This document shows positions 48,501 to 56,200 of a stretch of 64,000 bases of DNA, one piece after another. The stretch comes from Alphaproteobacteria bacterium UBA1301. GTDB taxonomy: Bacteria; Pseudomonadota; Alphaproteobacteria; Micropepsales; Micropepsaceae. The position numbers and the translations under genes were made by a program. Every line of letters starts with the position of its first letter. Position 1 is the first letter of the stretch. The notes under the pieces were generated by a model. The model worked only from the letters and a program-made list of their open reading frames with translations. It was not told the DNA's origin and made no database searches. The stretch covers positions 62,001 to 126,000 of the forward strand of contig DBUB01000010.1 in assembly GCA_002307725.1 (NCBI GenBank). The letters are read 5' to 3'.

Positions 48501-49010
48501 ATTGCGCTGGCCGGCATCATCGTGCGCAACTCGATCCTGTTGGTGGATTTCATCCGTCACCGGCAGGGGACAAAACCGCTGAAAGAAGTTCTGCTCGATG
48601 CCGGCGCGACACGCTTCCGGCCCATCCTGCTCACCGCGCTCGCCGCGATGATTGGTGCGGCCACCATCCTCACCGATCCGATCTTCCAGGGCCTCGCGAT
48701 CTCGCTGCTGTTCGGTCTTGTCTCCTCAACGATCCTGACGGTGCTGGTGATCCCGGCGCTCTACGTCTGGCTGCGTGATCCCGAACGGCCGCCGTCTGGT
48801 CCGTCGCGGGCGCGTCGCGTGTTCGACATGGCGGGCGTGAAGGCGATAGCGTTGTGGCAAAATATTCAGCCTGGTCTGAGACGTGGGCGCGAAGTCCTTA
48901 GGCCTCTCCGCGATGGGCTCGCTGCGCGCTTGGCACCGCTTGTGGGACGACTACGGACCGCCTTGGTACGCCGCTTCCCCGCAATGTTCGACCCGCAACA
49001 CCGAGCGTGA
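45594..49010 (+). CDS. RND efflux pump, inner membrane subunit
   Basis: A 1138-residue RND transporter of the AcrB/HAE-1-like or divergent cation-drug family with twelve helices. The proton-relay motif SIGILVDDAIVVIEN is in helix 4, and the helix 10-12 region has ALAGIIVRNSILLVDFIRHR. The substrate is unknown; its placement in a rhodanese/persulfide-regulator unit suggests a sulfur-linked stress compound. About 80 residues after the last helix (rich in Arg and Leu) go beyond the usual end of the family. The start overlaps the adaptor stop. Confidence 0.93.
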   Translation: MKLGFSGKLTRATIGSPLTPLFLLAAVVFGLVAVITIPREEEPQISVPMVDIFITADGLKGPDAAELVTKPLEEIVKGIPGVEHVYSQTQDDRVVVTARFLTGTNEDEAIVRVQAKVRANFDRLPLGIPEPLMVARGINDVAVEVLTLSPKPEAAARWNEKDLYALATKVQAELAKVDNVGLTYIQGGSADEISVEPDPEKLALYGVTLQQLEAKVKGANQAFLAGQLRDGGRMVEAVAGKTLNGIPDIGLLLVTTRDGRPVYIRDLATVVVGPSPAEHHVWSFNRAGKNNWSTVPAVSIAFAKRHGANAVVVAEQLIKRTDALKTSVIPAGINAEVTRDYGKTANDKANELLFHLALATVSIVLLIGFVVGWREAAVTLIVIPTTILLTLFAANLMGYTINRVSLFALIFSIGILVDDAIVVIENISRHWDMNDGRTRLQAAIQAVAEVGNPTIVATLTVIAALLPMMFVSGMMGPYMAPIPANASAAMLFSFFVAMVVAPWALLKLAGKEEKGGLKDEPHSEGAIGRFYRRVAGPIISSRENSKKFLKYVAIATGLVCILFVTKNVTVKLLPFDNKSELSVMVDLPEGASVEDTARVLFEAAAITRKLPEVTSIQAYAGTPAPFNFNGLVRHSYLREKPEMGELQVNLTDKSDRSRESHAIALDLRRQLVSLKLPQGAVVKVVEVPPGPPVLATLLAEIYGPDSKTRRAEAEQLKQIFKSVPYIVDVDDSYGQPRPRLRITIDQDRLEYFGVEQADVYDTIQGLLGGVAVGYSHRGEDRDPMKIVVRLPKDDLVWTHKLESTPIAANAIPGNKAVVELGDVVHISREPGTPVIFRRDMHYADMVTAELAGQYEAPIYGMMAVNDLVKKHNWGALTPPKILLHGQPQDESKPSLLWDGEWEVTYVTFRDMGAAFGVALLGIYILVVAQFGSFKLPLVILTPVPLTLIGIVIGHWLFGAPFTATSMIGFIALAGIIVRNSILLVDFIRHRQGTKPLKEVLLDAGATRFRPILLTALAAMIGAATILTDPIFQGLAISLLFGLVSSTILTVLVIPALYVWLRDPERPPSGPSRARRVFDMAGVKAIALWQNIQPGLRRGREVLRPLRDGLAARLAPLVGRLRTALVRRFPAMFDPQHRA

Positions 49011-49020
49011 CCTCCGCCGA

Positions 49021-49650
49021 TCACACGGCAGCTTCGGTTCCAAACTGGAGGCGGCCCGCCATGCGGATCAAGTCGGCCAGGGTCGCCGCGTGCATCTTTC
49101 GCATGATCTGAGCCCGGTGTGCCTTGACCGTCGATTCGGTCGTGCCGAGAGCGGCACCGATCTGCTTATTGAGCTGGCCCTGAACCAGGATTGCCATCAC
49201 CTGTCGCTCGCGTTCGGTCAGCGAAGCGAGACGTTCGCGCAAATCGGCGATCGAACGTTCCTGCTCGCGTCGCGCACGGTCGGATGCCAGGGCATTTTGA
49301 ATGGCGTCGAGGAGGTCCTGGTCCCGGAACGGCTTGGTCAGGAACTCTACGGCCCCAGCCTTCATCGCTCGCACCGACATCGGAATATCGCCATGGCCGG
49401 TGATGAAGATGATGGGAATCTGATCGCGCACGGCGATCAATTCGCGCTGGAATTCCAGGCCGCTTGCGCCCGGCAGACGCACATCAAGGACAAGGCAGCT
49501 TGGAACGTTCTGACGCGTATGGGCCAGGAATTCCCGCGGCGAGCCGAAACCGACCATTTTCAGCCCAACGGATCGCAGCAGACCGGATAGCGCCGCGCGG
49601 ATGGAATCATCATCGTCGATCACATAGACGATGGCATCGTCTTCAATCAT
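49021..49650 (-). CDS. FixJ-type response regulator
   Basis: A 209-residue response regulator with a receiver domain (acid pocket D12-D14 region, phospho-Asp56, T84, K106) and a C-terminal LuxR-type HTH (LTERERQVMAILVQGQLNKQIGAALGTTESTVKAHR). It is partnered by the kinase upstream, with an 8-base overlap. Its genes converge on the RND pump gene, 10 bases from its stop, but regulation of the pump is only a guess. Confidence 0.93.
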   Translation of the reverse strand: MIEDDAIVYVIDDDDSIRAALSGLLRSVGLKMVGFGSPREFLAHTRQNVPSCLVLDVRLPGASGLEFQRELIAVRDQIPIIFITGHGDIPMSVRAMKAGAVEFLTKPFRDQDLLDAIQNALASDRARREQERSIADLRERLASLTERERQVMAILVQGQLNKQIGAALGTTESTVKAHRAQIMRKMHAATLADLIRMAGRLQFGTEAAV

Positions 49651-50869
49651 CTCGCCCTCCGTTCAAGGGAATGGTGATGGTGAATTGCGCGCCGTGCGGC
49701 AACGCAGGAGTGGCGACGAGGACGCCCCCATGGGCCTGCACAACCGTCCGGCAAATCGACAGCCCCATACCCATTCCGTCGGCTTTTGTGGTGACGAAGG
49801 AATCGAACAGCCGCGCCAATACTCCATCCGCAAAGCCCTGTCCGTCATCGCGGAAGGTGACTTCTAGGTCCTCCTCAGGCGTACGGCGGGCGGCGATCCA
49901 CAGGTGGCGTGGACGATCTATGGTCTGGGACAGAGATTCCACGGCGTTCGTGATCAGGTTGACGAACACCTGTTGCATTTGGATGCGGTCGCCGGCAAAC
50001 GCCGGCAGGGCCGGATCAATGTCGGAGTGAACCGTCACGCGGTGCTTTTCGATTTCGGCCTGCAGCAAGGCCAAGACTTCATCGAGACTGGCGCGGAGTG
50101 AGACTTGCACCGGCTCCACCAGCACGCTTTTCACCATAGCCCGTATGCGAGTGACCACCTGACCGGCGCGTTCGGCGTCCCGCACGATCCGCTTGGCAGC
50201 TTCGCGGGCTTCGTCGAGTTCTGGTGTTGGTGCGTTTAGCCAGCGCACACAGGTGTCGGCGTTGGTGACGATGGCGGCGAGCGGCTGGTTGATCTCGTGG
50301 GCGATGGAGGCGGCCATTTCGGCCATGGAGGTCAGCCGGGCAGCGCGCGCGAGTTCGTTGCGGGTGGTGTCCAGTGCGGCTTCGGTACGTTGTCGCTCGG
50401 CCATTTCCGCAACAAGGGCATTGTTGGTCCGCTGCAGTTCGGCTGCGTTCGTCTGGAGCTGCCGGTGCGCTTTGCGTAAGGTCTCTTCGGTCTGGCGGCG
50501 GTGTTTATAAAGGGCGTCGCCAACAAAGGCACAGACGGCGAAGAACACGAACAACAAGACGTCGCGACCATGAAGGCCGTGATCCGATCGCGAGACGCCA
50601 TAGAAATAGAGCCCAAAAGGTACCGATACGGCGACCGCAAAGAAACCCGGTCCGCGGCCGCCAAACCATGCCGCCGTAGCGATGGCGGCGAAGAACGGAA
50701 AAAGCGAAGGGCGCCTGACGTAAATATGCTGCAAGACTGCGGTCGCCAGCAATGCCAAGCCGACAAGCAGGAGAGCAATGAGATAGGGTGTCAGGCGCTG
50801 GAGAACGTCCCGCCCGCTTTGATCCGCAGACGGACTACCCCATAGAAAATTTGCCGCAAGTCTCCGCAT
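49643..50869 (-). CDS. sensor histidine kinase with DUF4118-like membrane domain
   Basis: A 408-residue kinase. Residues 25-118 hold about four short helices of the DUF4118/KdpD-like sensor type. A coiled coil (125-180) leads to the HisKA domain with phospho-acceptor H191 (SIAHEINQPLAAI, the FixL-like form) and a HATPase domain with DDGQGFADG and GMGMGLSICRTVV. It has no PAS or haem domain, so it is not an oxygen-sensing FixL. The signal is unknown. A PHO-box-like sequence is about 85 bases upstream. Confidence 0.9.
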   Translation of the reverse strand: MRRLAANFLWGSPSADQSGRDVLQRLTPYLIALLLVGLALLATAVLQHIYVRRPSLFPFFAAIATAAWFGGRGPGFFAVAVSVPFGLYFYGVSRSDHGLHGRDVLLFVFFAVCAFVGDALYKHRRQTEETLRKAHRQLQTNAAELQRTNNALVAEMAERQRTEAALDTTRNELARAARLTSMAEMAASIAHEINQPLAAIVTNADTCVRWLNAPTPELDEAREAAKRIVRDAERAGQVVTRIRAMVKSVLVEPVQVSLRASLDEVLALLQAEIEKHRVTVHSDIDPALPAFAGDRIQMQQVFVNLITNAVESLSQTIDRPRHLWIAARRTPEEDLEVTFRDDGQGFADGVLARLFDSFVTTKADGMGMGLSICRTVVQAHGGVLVATPALPHGAQFTITIPLNGGRDD

Positions 50870-50951
50870 CCGACCTCCAAAGAGGCCGTTCGCCTGGAGA
50901 ACAACCTCTGCAAAGCAGAAGCATCAGAGAGGCGACAGATGGATGAAGGAT

Positions 50952-50971
50952 TTGCGACAGTTCCATTACAG
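50952..50971 (-). promoter_or_regulatory. PHO-box-like sequence ahead of the histidine kinase gene
   Basis: The minus strand reads CTGTAAT-GGAA-CTGTCGC, close to the PhoB consensus of two CTGTCAY repeats 11 bases apart. It is read in the direction of the kinase gene, 83 bases upstream. An 18/20 identical copy lies at 52026-52045 in the same orientation on the other side of the transposase. It might alternatively be insertion-element sequence. Confidence 0.4.
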
Positions 50972-50980
50972 CAGGCGACG

Positions 50981-51880
50981 TCACGTAGGCTTTTCTTGGC
51001 GCCCGTTGCTCAAGAACTCGGCGCGGACCGCCGCCCATTTTTGCGGTGACACCTTCCAAGAAGCACGAGCGTCCTGCAGAACGAGCAGAAGTTCGTGAAC
51101 GGCGGCTTCGGTACTGGCGAAAGTGTTACGCTTGGTAATGCCGCGACGGCGCAGCTTTTCGGTAACCGACTCGACCGCTGAGGTCGTGCACAGTACGTCG
51201 CGCACGGTTGGCGACATTGCAGCGGTCGACGCTGCCAACGCCCAATTGCGCCGCCAGAACGCTGCAACAACGGGATTGTCCCGCAGCGGGGCCAGTGCCG
51301 TAAGATCGGCTAGTGTCACGGCAGGATGCGCCTCCACGAAGAACCGAAGGAGATGAGCCGCGGCCGGTCCGCGTGCGGCGGGCCGCAGGTATTCCACTGA
51401 TTCCTGGACGAGGTGTTTGATGCTTCGAACCGCACGGGCAGAATGAAATATGCTCCTGACGGCGATTAAAGCGGTGTCGCTCTCCGCCACCGCGATGCCG
51501 AACTCGACCACACCCCGGCCGCGAAGTTGGTCGATCGCGGATGCCCAGGGATGAGCTGCCGGTGTGTGGTCGATCCAAAAGCCGATGATATCCTTGGTGC
51601 CGTCCGCCAGGACACCGAGCGCAAGATGGAGGCGCTTGGCGCTCAAGAGTTCGTATTCGCGAACCTTTACGATGAGGGAGTCGAGGAAGACCATCGCATA
51701 GCCGGACTCAAGGCGTCTGTTCCGCCACAGATCGAGGTCGTCTGCTACCGTCCTCACGGGATAGGGGGCACACGGCAAACCGAATAGCGCCTCTATCCGT
51801 CCGCGCGTCTCGCGCGGCGTATTAGCCGGTCTACTCAGGCCGGCTTGATGTTGAAGGTATCGGTTTGGCACAGCGACCAT
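50981..51880 (-). pseudogene. degenerate IS256/Mutator-type transposase
   Basis: A 299-residue open frame matching residues from about 100 to the end of IS256-family transposases. The first catalytic Asp is present (D67 in VFLDSLIVKVRE), the last Glu is present (E237 in SAVESV), but the second catalytic Asp (usually in CVDG) is Glu133 in IAVAES, and the CxxH motif is lost. The N-terminal DNA-binding part is missing, with a stop codon just before ATG 51880. Terminal inverted repeats were not found. It is a decayed or domesticated element. Confidence 0.75.
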
Positions 51881-52253
51881 CGTGTGAAGCTACGGTGGCA
51901 GTATCGTTGCGAGGCCACGACAAGGTCTATTGGCCGCGAAGATGACGAAATCCTCGCAAAGGACTATGCCGCGTGCCGATGGTTGAGGACGTTTTTCAAG
52001 CCGTACTCGTTGCAGGCCCAGAGACTTGCGTCAGTTTCATTACAGTGGTTCCCCCAAACGCTTCAGCGATGGTCTAACTGGATCGTCCTATCGGCTAAGT
52101 GCACTCAACCCCAATCCCAATAGATAAACCGTTGCCGTCCCCGTAAGCCTGCACCGCGCGTAGCGAGCGCCGAAAAGGCGCGCGTGCAATCGCAACGATG
52201 GGTATTCCAATCGAGGGGTCCGAGCGGGACTTCTCGGAAAAACGAGGGGTTCT
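51881..52253. other. intergenic stretch between transposase relic and porin
   Basis: About 373 bases with no gene recognised in any frame, including the missing N-terminus of the transposase. It contains the second PHO-box-like copy. The porin start has the G-rich GAGGGGTTCT ahead of it. Confidence 0.4.
52026..52045 (-). promoter_or_regulatory. second PHO-box-like sequence between transposase and porin
   Basis: The minus strand reads CTGTAAT-GAAA-CTGACGC, 18 of 20 bases identical to 50952-50971. It is 209 bases from the porin start but in the reverse orientation for that gene. Given the phosphate porin and PstS genes next to it, a PhoB site is attractive, but orientation argues for caution. 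Confidence 0.35.
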
Positions 52254-53507
52254 ATGAGAAAAGCAGGTACACTGATGGCTGGTGTTGCCGCCATCGCTCT
52301 AGTGGTGTCTCCGGTCTATGCCGCCAAAGCTCGGTCAACCGGAACATCTGAGGCCACGCCACCGGCCGTTGCTCAACCGGACCCGCGCGTCGATCAGTTG
52401 GAACAGCGGATCGATGCTTTGGAAGCCGAATTGCAGCAATCCGAAATGCATCAAGCTGCCGATCACAACAAGGTGGATTCCTGGAAACCGCTCGGCGGCT
52501 GGTGGGATTCGACCAAGATCAGCGGGCGCATGTATTACGACATCACCAACATTACCAACAAGAACAACGGCACCAACGCCAGCTATAACGGCACCAGCTT
52601 CGACATCAAGCGCTTCTATGTCGGCATCGATCACGATTTCAACAAGATCTTCTCTGCCAACGTGACCACCGACTTTACCTATGATAGCTCGGTCAGCGCC
52701 AGCCAGATTTATCTTAAAAAGGCCTATCTCCAGGCCAAACTCGATGATGCCGTTATCGTGCGCGTCGGTTCTGCGGACCTGCCGTGGATTCCGTTTGCGG
52801 AAGACGTTTACGGGTATCGCTTCATCGAAAACACAGTTGCCGATCGTACCAAGTTCGGCACTTCGGCCGATTGGGGTGTTCACGTCCTCGGCAAGCTGCC
52901 GGGCGGCATTTTCAGCTATCAAGTGTCGGCGGTCTCTGGTGTCGGCTACAAGAAGGCCGGCTCGACTGCGTTCCGTGCGGAGCAGCCCGACGTCGAAGGC
53001 CGTCTCAGCGCCGATTACATGGGCTTCACCCTGGCCGTTGGCGGCTACTGGGGCAAGCTGGGTGCCATGCACTCGGATACGACCTATCACGATGCCACGC
53101 GCTTCAACGCGCTGGCAGCTTACAAGATCGAAGGCCTGAAGGTTGGTGTGGAGTACTTTACGGCCTCGAACTGGACGCAGGTGAAGTCGGCGACTTCCTC
53201 AAGCGGATGGGGCGTTTCGCCGTTCGCGTCATACGATTTCACTCCGGAATGGAGCGTCTTCGGCCGCTACGACTACGTAAAGCCTTATTCGGATGTTGCG
53301 CGTACCAACTTTAAAAACGACTACTTCAATATCGGCGTCAAGTACACGCCGGTCAAGATTGTCGATTTCGCGTTGGTGTACAAGCACGATGCGGGTTACG
53401 GCGGCTTCTTCGGTGATGCCAACGGTACGATCGGCGGTACCGCCTTCGCGCCCGGCAACAGCGGCCATTACGATGAAGTTGGCCTGTTCGGGCAGGTTCG
53501 GTGGTAA
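52254..53507 (+). CDS. OprP/OprO-like outer membrane porin
   Basis: A 417-residue outer membrane protein. A signal peptide (1-23, ending VSPVYAA) is followed by a short coiled coil (PRVDQLEQRIDALEAELQQS, 43-62) used for trimerisation or peptidoglycan contact, then alternating beta strands of a 16-strand barrel, ending in an aromatic residue (FGQVRW) as required for barrel insertion. It resembles phosphate-selective porins. The phosphate-binding PstS gene follows on the same strand, which supports phosphate uptake. Confidence 0.85.
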   Translation: MRKAGTLMAGVAAIALVVSPVYAAKARSTGTSEATPPAVAQPDPRVDQLEQRIDALEAELQQSEMHQAADHNKVDSWKPLGGWWDSTKISGRMYYDITNITNKNNGTNASYNGTSFDIKRFYVGIDHDFNKIFSANVTTDFTYDSSVSASQIYLKKAYLQAKLDDAVIVRVGSADLPWIPFAEDVYGYRFIENTVADRTKFGTSADWGVHVLGKLPGGIFSYQVSAVSGVGYKKAGSTAFRAEQPDVEGRLSADYMGFTLAVGGYWGKLGAMHSDTTYHDATRFNALAAYKIEGLKVGVEYFTASNWTQVKSATSSSGWGVSPFASYDFTPEWSVFGRYDYVKPYSDVARTNFKNDYFNIGVKYTPVKIVDFALVYKHDAGYGGFFGDANGTIGGTAFAPGNSGHYDEVGLFGQVRW

Positions 53508-53583
53508 GCTCTATTCGCCGGTCCGCTGCGAGCAATTGCGGCGGTGCCGGTCCCGGACTTGCGGTGTGGAAATCGAAACCGAG

Positions 53584-53599
53584 CGTCCGTGTACGGACG
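53584..53599. promoter_or_regulatory. 16-bp palindrome between porin and pstS
   Basis: CGTCCGT-GT-ACGGACG lies 23 bases ahead of the pstS start. It may be an attenuating hairpin or operator controlling porin/pstS ratios. Confidence 0.35.
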
Positions 53600-53621
53600 A
53601 CATGAAAATGAAAGGTATGGC

Positions 53622-54656
53622 ATGAAGAAGTTTCTGAAAGCCGGGCTTACTGCCGTCGCTGCTATGGCCGGCGCAGCCCTTATCGCAACCAGCGCTATGG
53701 CCGCCGACATCACCGGCGCCGGCGCGACGTTCCCTTATCCGATCTACGCCAAGTGGGCCTCGGCCTATAAGACCAAGACCGGCATCGGCCTGAACTATCA
53801 GTCGATCGGCTCCGGTGGCGGTATCGCTCAGATCAAGGCGAAGACCGTCACGTTCGGCGCCAGCGACATGCCGCTGAAGCCAGCGGAACTCGATGCGGCC
53901 GGTTTGGTCATGTTCCCGACCGTTATCGGTGCCGAGGTTATCGTCTACCATCTGCCGGGCATCAAATCCGGCGCACTGGTGATCGATGGACCGACGCTAG
54001 CCAATATCTACCTGGGCAAGATCACCAAGTGGAACGATCCAGCCATCAAGAAGTTGAACCCCGGCGTGAGCTTGCCGAACATGAGCATCCTCGTGGTGCA
54101 TCGTTCGGACGGTTCGGGTACGACATTTATCTTTACCAACTATCTTGGCAAGGTCAGCGGCGAGTGGGCCAGCAAGGTCGGCTCTTCGACCGCGGTTGAA
54201 TGGCCCACAGGCATCGGCGCGAAAGGCAACGAAGGCGTTTCCGGCAATGTAGCGCAGACCGTCGGGTCCATCGGCTATGTCGAATATGCCTACGCGATGC
54301 AGAACAATCTGCCGTGGATGCGCATGAAGAACCACGACGGCAAGATCGTTAGTCCGTCCATGGAGTCCTTCCAGGCTTCCGCGTCTCATGCGGATTGGGC
54401 CCACGCAGACCACTTCTACATGATCCTCACCGATCAGCCCGGTGCGGAGTCTTGGCCGATCGAGAACCCGACCTTTGTGCTGTTCTACAAGAACCCGTCC
54501 GACAAGGCGGGCAGCAAGACGGCTCTCGATTTCTTCAAATGGGCCTATGCCGACGGCGACAAGATGGCCGAGAGCCTGCTGTATATCCCGCTTCCGAATA
54601 GCGTGGTGAAGGTGATCGAAAACAGCTGGAAGCAGATCCAGGGTTCGGGAATGTAA
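53622..54656 (+). CDS. pstS: phosphate ABC transporter substrate-binding protein
   Basis: A 344-residue periplasmic phosphate-binding protein. A signal peptide (1-28, ending ATSAMAA) is followed by the family N-terminus DITGAGATFPYPIYAKWA, and phosphate-binding loops are visible in SIGSGGGIAQIKAKTV, GASDMPL and HRSDGSGTTFIF. It feeds PstCAB, whose genes are not in the window, so it is separated from its transporter. ATG 53622 is chosen for the leader; upstream in-frame sequence is not leader-like. A good terminator follows. Confidence 0.95.
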   Translation: MKKFLKAGLTAVAAMAGAALIATSAMAADITGAGATFPYPIYAKWASAYKTKTGIGLNYQSIGSGGGIAQIKAKTVTFGASDMPLKPAELDAAGLVMFPTVIGAEVIVYHLPGIKSGALVIDGPTLANIYLGKITKWNDPAIKKLNPGVSLPNMSILVVHRSDGSGTTFIFTNYLGKVSGEWASKVGSSTAVEWPTGIGAKGNEGVSGNVAQTVGSIGYVEYAYAMQNNLPWMRMKNHDGKIVSPSMESFQASASHADWAHADHFYMILTDQPGAESWPIENPTFVLFYKNPSDKAGSKTALDFFKWAYADGDKMAESLLYIPLPNSVVKVIENSWKQIQGSGM

Positions 54657-54683
54657 CTTGATTCAGTTTTCGGAGGTAATTGG

Positions 54684-54713
54684 AAGAGGGAGCTGCAAAG
54701 CTCCCTCTTTTTT
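54684..54713 (+). terminator. intrinsic terminator of pstS
   Basis: An 11-base perfect stem (AAGAGGGAGCT / AGCTCCCTCTT) with loop GCAA is followed by a T run. It lies 27 bases after the pstS stop and can also serve the convergent NifX-like gene. Confidence 0.9.
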
Positions 54714-54718
54714 CGCAC

Positions 54719-55093
54719 TCAGTGCTGATGATGGTCGTGGTCGCCGCTGCACTCGCACATGCCGGCTTCGGTCAGGGGGTGGATCACGCCCATCATGTAA
54801 CCCGCTACGGCTGCCGCAGGCGGAATGTCCCGCGCCACCACGGTGGTGATACCGCGTTTCTGCATGCGTTCGACAAAGCAGCCGCCGGCGCTTCCGGCGA
54901 TGAGCACTTCGATGCCGTCGAGCGGGTGCTGCCCGCCCTGGAAATTGTGGATGGTCTGGTCTTCGTTGATGTCGATGCGGGCGATTTCCACCGGGTCCTT
55001 GCCAGTCTCGGCTTCGTACACAAGGAAGCGGGCGGCATGACCGGCATGACCGGAAATCGTCTGAAAGTCTTCACTGGCAACGGCGAACTTCAC
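54719..55093 (-). CDS. NifX/NifB-associated dinitrogenase cofactor-like protein
   Basis: A 124-residue protein of the NifX/NafY family (KFAVASEDFQTISGHAGHAARFLVYE, then GIEVLIAGSAGGCFVERMQKRGI). The C-terminus is a Cys/His metal-binding tail ending CECSGDHDHHQH. Such proteins carry iron-sulfur or molybdenum clusters, and outside nitrogen fixation they occur beside DUF134 proteins, as here. The GTG start at 55093 is chosen because TTGGAGAAT lies at correct spacing; another frame start at 55135 is less likely. No nif genes are in the window. Confidence 0.82.
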   Translation of the reverse strand: MKFAVASEDFQTISGHAGHAARFLVYEAETGKDPVEIARIDINEDQTIHNFQGGQHPLDGIEVLIAGSAGGCFVERMQKRGITTVVARDIPPAAAVAGYMMGVIHPLTEAGMCECSGDHDHHQH

Positions 55094-55106
55094 GGTATTC
55101 TCCAAT

Positions 55107-55502
55107 TCAATGTTGAGTCCAGGCAAGATAACCACCGTTCATGCTGACAGCATTTTTGTAGCCGTGACCGAGCAGGAACTGCACCGCCTGGGCGCTGCGA
55201 TGGCCCGAGCGGCAATAGACGATGAGCTTGCCCTTCTTGGGCAGAGCGGAAAAAGTGTTCGGCAAATTGTCGAGCGGCATCAAGATGGCGCCCGGGATGG
55301 TGCCTTGGGCCGTTTCGTCGGGGCGCCGCACGTCGACGATCGTGATTTTGCCACCCAACGCGATCAGGCCGCGCACCTGGGCCGGTTCGATGAGCGGGAC
55401 TTGCTGCAGAGCTTGGGCTTGCGCAGCGACTGGCGTCGTGCCGACAAGCGCGGCCGAAAAAGCGAGTGCAAAAGCGGCCAAGGTAGATTTGATACTGGAC
55501 AT
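55107..55502 (-). CDS. periplasmic rhodanese
   Basis: A 131-residue rhodanese with a signal peptide (1-27, ending TPVAA). The active-site loop is VYCRSGHRSAQAV with Cys97, and IVDVRRPDE is the conserved N-terminal motif. It should handle sulfane sulfur or cyanide in the periplasm. It lies 13 bases ahead of the NifX-like gene on the same strand and is probably co-transcribed. Confidence 0.88.
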   Translation of the reverse strand: MSSIKSTLAAFALAFSAALVGTTPVAAQAQALQQVPLIEPAQVRGLIALGGKITIVDVRRPDETAQGTIPGAILMPLDNLPNTFSALPKKGKLIVYCRSGHRSAQAVQFLLGHGYKNAVSMNGGYLAWTQH

Positions 55503-55571
55503 TACTTCCCCTCATTATTGGGTGTGGTCACGCAACGCGCGCGTGACCACGCATTTTGTTGATTGATTTGA

Positions 55572-56006
55572 TTACCACCAGCAGCCGCCCATACCACGGC
55601 CCATACCTCTACCGCGTCCCATACCGCCACCCCACCGTCCATTTCCTCTGTAGGCGGTGAAGTCCTGTTGAATTTTTGCTTTCTGATCGGCCGGAAGCGC
55701 ATTCCACTTGACGGCAAGATCGCCTGCAAATTTCTTGCGTTCGGCGGCACTCATTGCCATGACTTTGTTACGGAAGTCCCAGCGGTACGAACGCATGTCG
55801 TTGAAGGACATTGCTGCGGTTGCCTTCTGCACTTCGGCAAAGTGCATCATGCGCTGCTCGGGTGTAAGGAACCCCATAACGCCGTTGCCGTAGCCGGCAC
55901 CACAATAGGGCTGTGCGGGCGCGGGTTGGGCCATCGCGGGTTGTGAGGTTGCACTCAACAGACACGCTACCGCCATTGCTGGTAACAAGAAGTGATATCG
56001 TGACAT
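55572..56006 (-). CDS. small secreted Gly/Arg-rich protein, Spy-like
   Basis: A 144-residue protein with a signal peptide (1-27, ending SQPAMA). The middle (45-110) is helical with LTPEQRMMHFAEVQKATAAM and DFRNKVMAMSAAERKKFAGD, resembling Spy/CpxP-like periplasmic chaperones. The end is a repeat of Gly-Arg-Gly-Met ending GGCWW. Function is unknown; metal binding is possible. It heads a probable operon with the rhodanese and NifX-like genes and is divergent from DUF134. Confidence 0.6.
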   Translation of the reverse strand: MSRYHFLLPAMAVACLLSATSQPAMAQPAPAQPYCGAGYGNGVMGFLTPEQRMMHFAEVQKATAAMSFNDMRSYRWDFRNKVMAMSAAERKKFAGDLAVKWNALPADQKAKIQQDFTAYRGNGRWGGGMGRGRGMGRGMGGCWW

Positions 56007-56087
56007 TGCACGCTCCCTTCGTGAGGTTCCTGCCGGCAGCTTTGCTGTCCAGGTGATGTCGTTCCTTGGCAGGCGATGTTCCGCCAT

Positions 56088-56116
56088 TTGACAAGGCGCT
56101 ATTATTACCCCATTAT
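56088..56116 (+). promoter_or_regulatory. strong sigma-70-like promoter of the DUF134 gene
   Basis: TTGACA at 56088-56093 and CATTAT at 56111-56116 with an ideal 17-base spacer. The operator-like palindrome begins at the end of the -10 element. Confidence 0.6.
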
Positions 56117-56129
56117 GAACGTGCGTTCA
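56116..56129. promoter_or_regulatory. palindrome overlapping the DUF134 promoter
   Basis: TGAACG-TG-CGTTCA is a perfect 14-base inverted repeat directly at the -10/+1 position between the divergent Spy-like and DUF134 genes. It is a good candidate operator, perhaps for DUF134 itself. Confidence 0.5.
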
Positions 56130-56200
56130 ATAGTACCATATATTCGCAGGTCCAAGACAATCCGCGCGGCAGCGAGTTTTTACGGCCCAGAAATAGTCCC

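Noticed and set aside
45504..48560. A 1018-codon open frame on the minus strand
   Set aside because: It is antisense to the RND pump, is His/Arg/Gln rich and has no family motif; it arises from GC-rich codon bias.
49643..50869. Oxygen-sensing FixL
   Set aside because: The kinase core is FixL-like, but there is no PAS or haem-binding domain, only a short membrane sensor of DUF4118 type.
54719..55135. Nitrogen fixation locus suggested by the NifX-like protein
   Set aside because: No nifHDK, nifB or regulators are present; stand-alone NifX-like proteins beside DUF134 are common in non-fixers.
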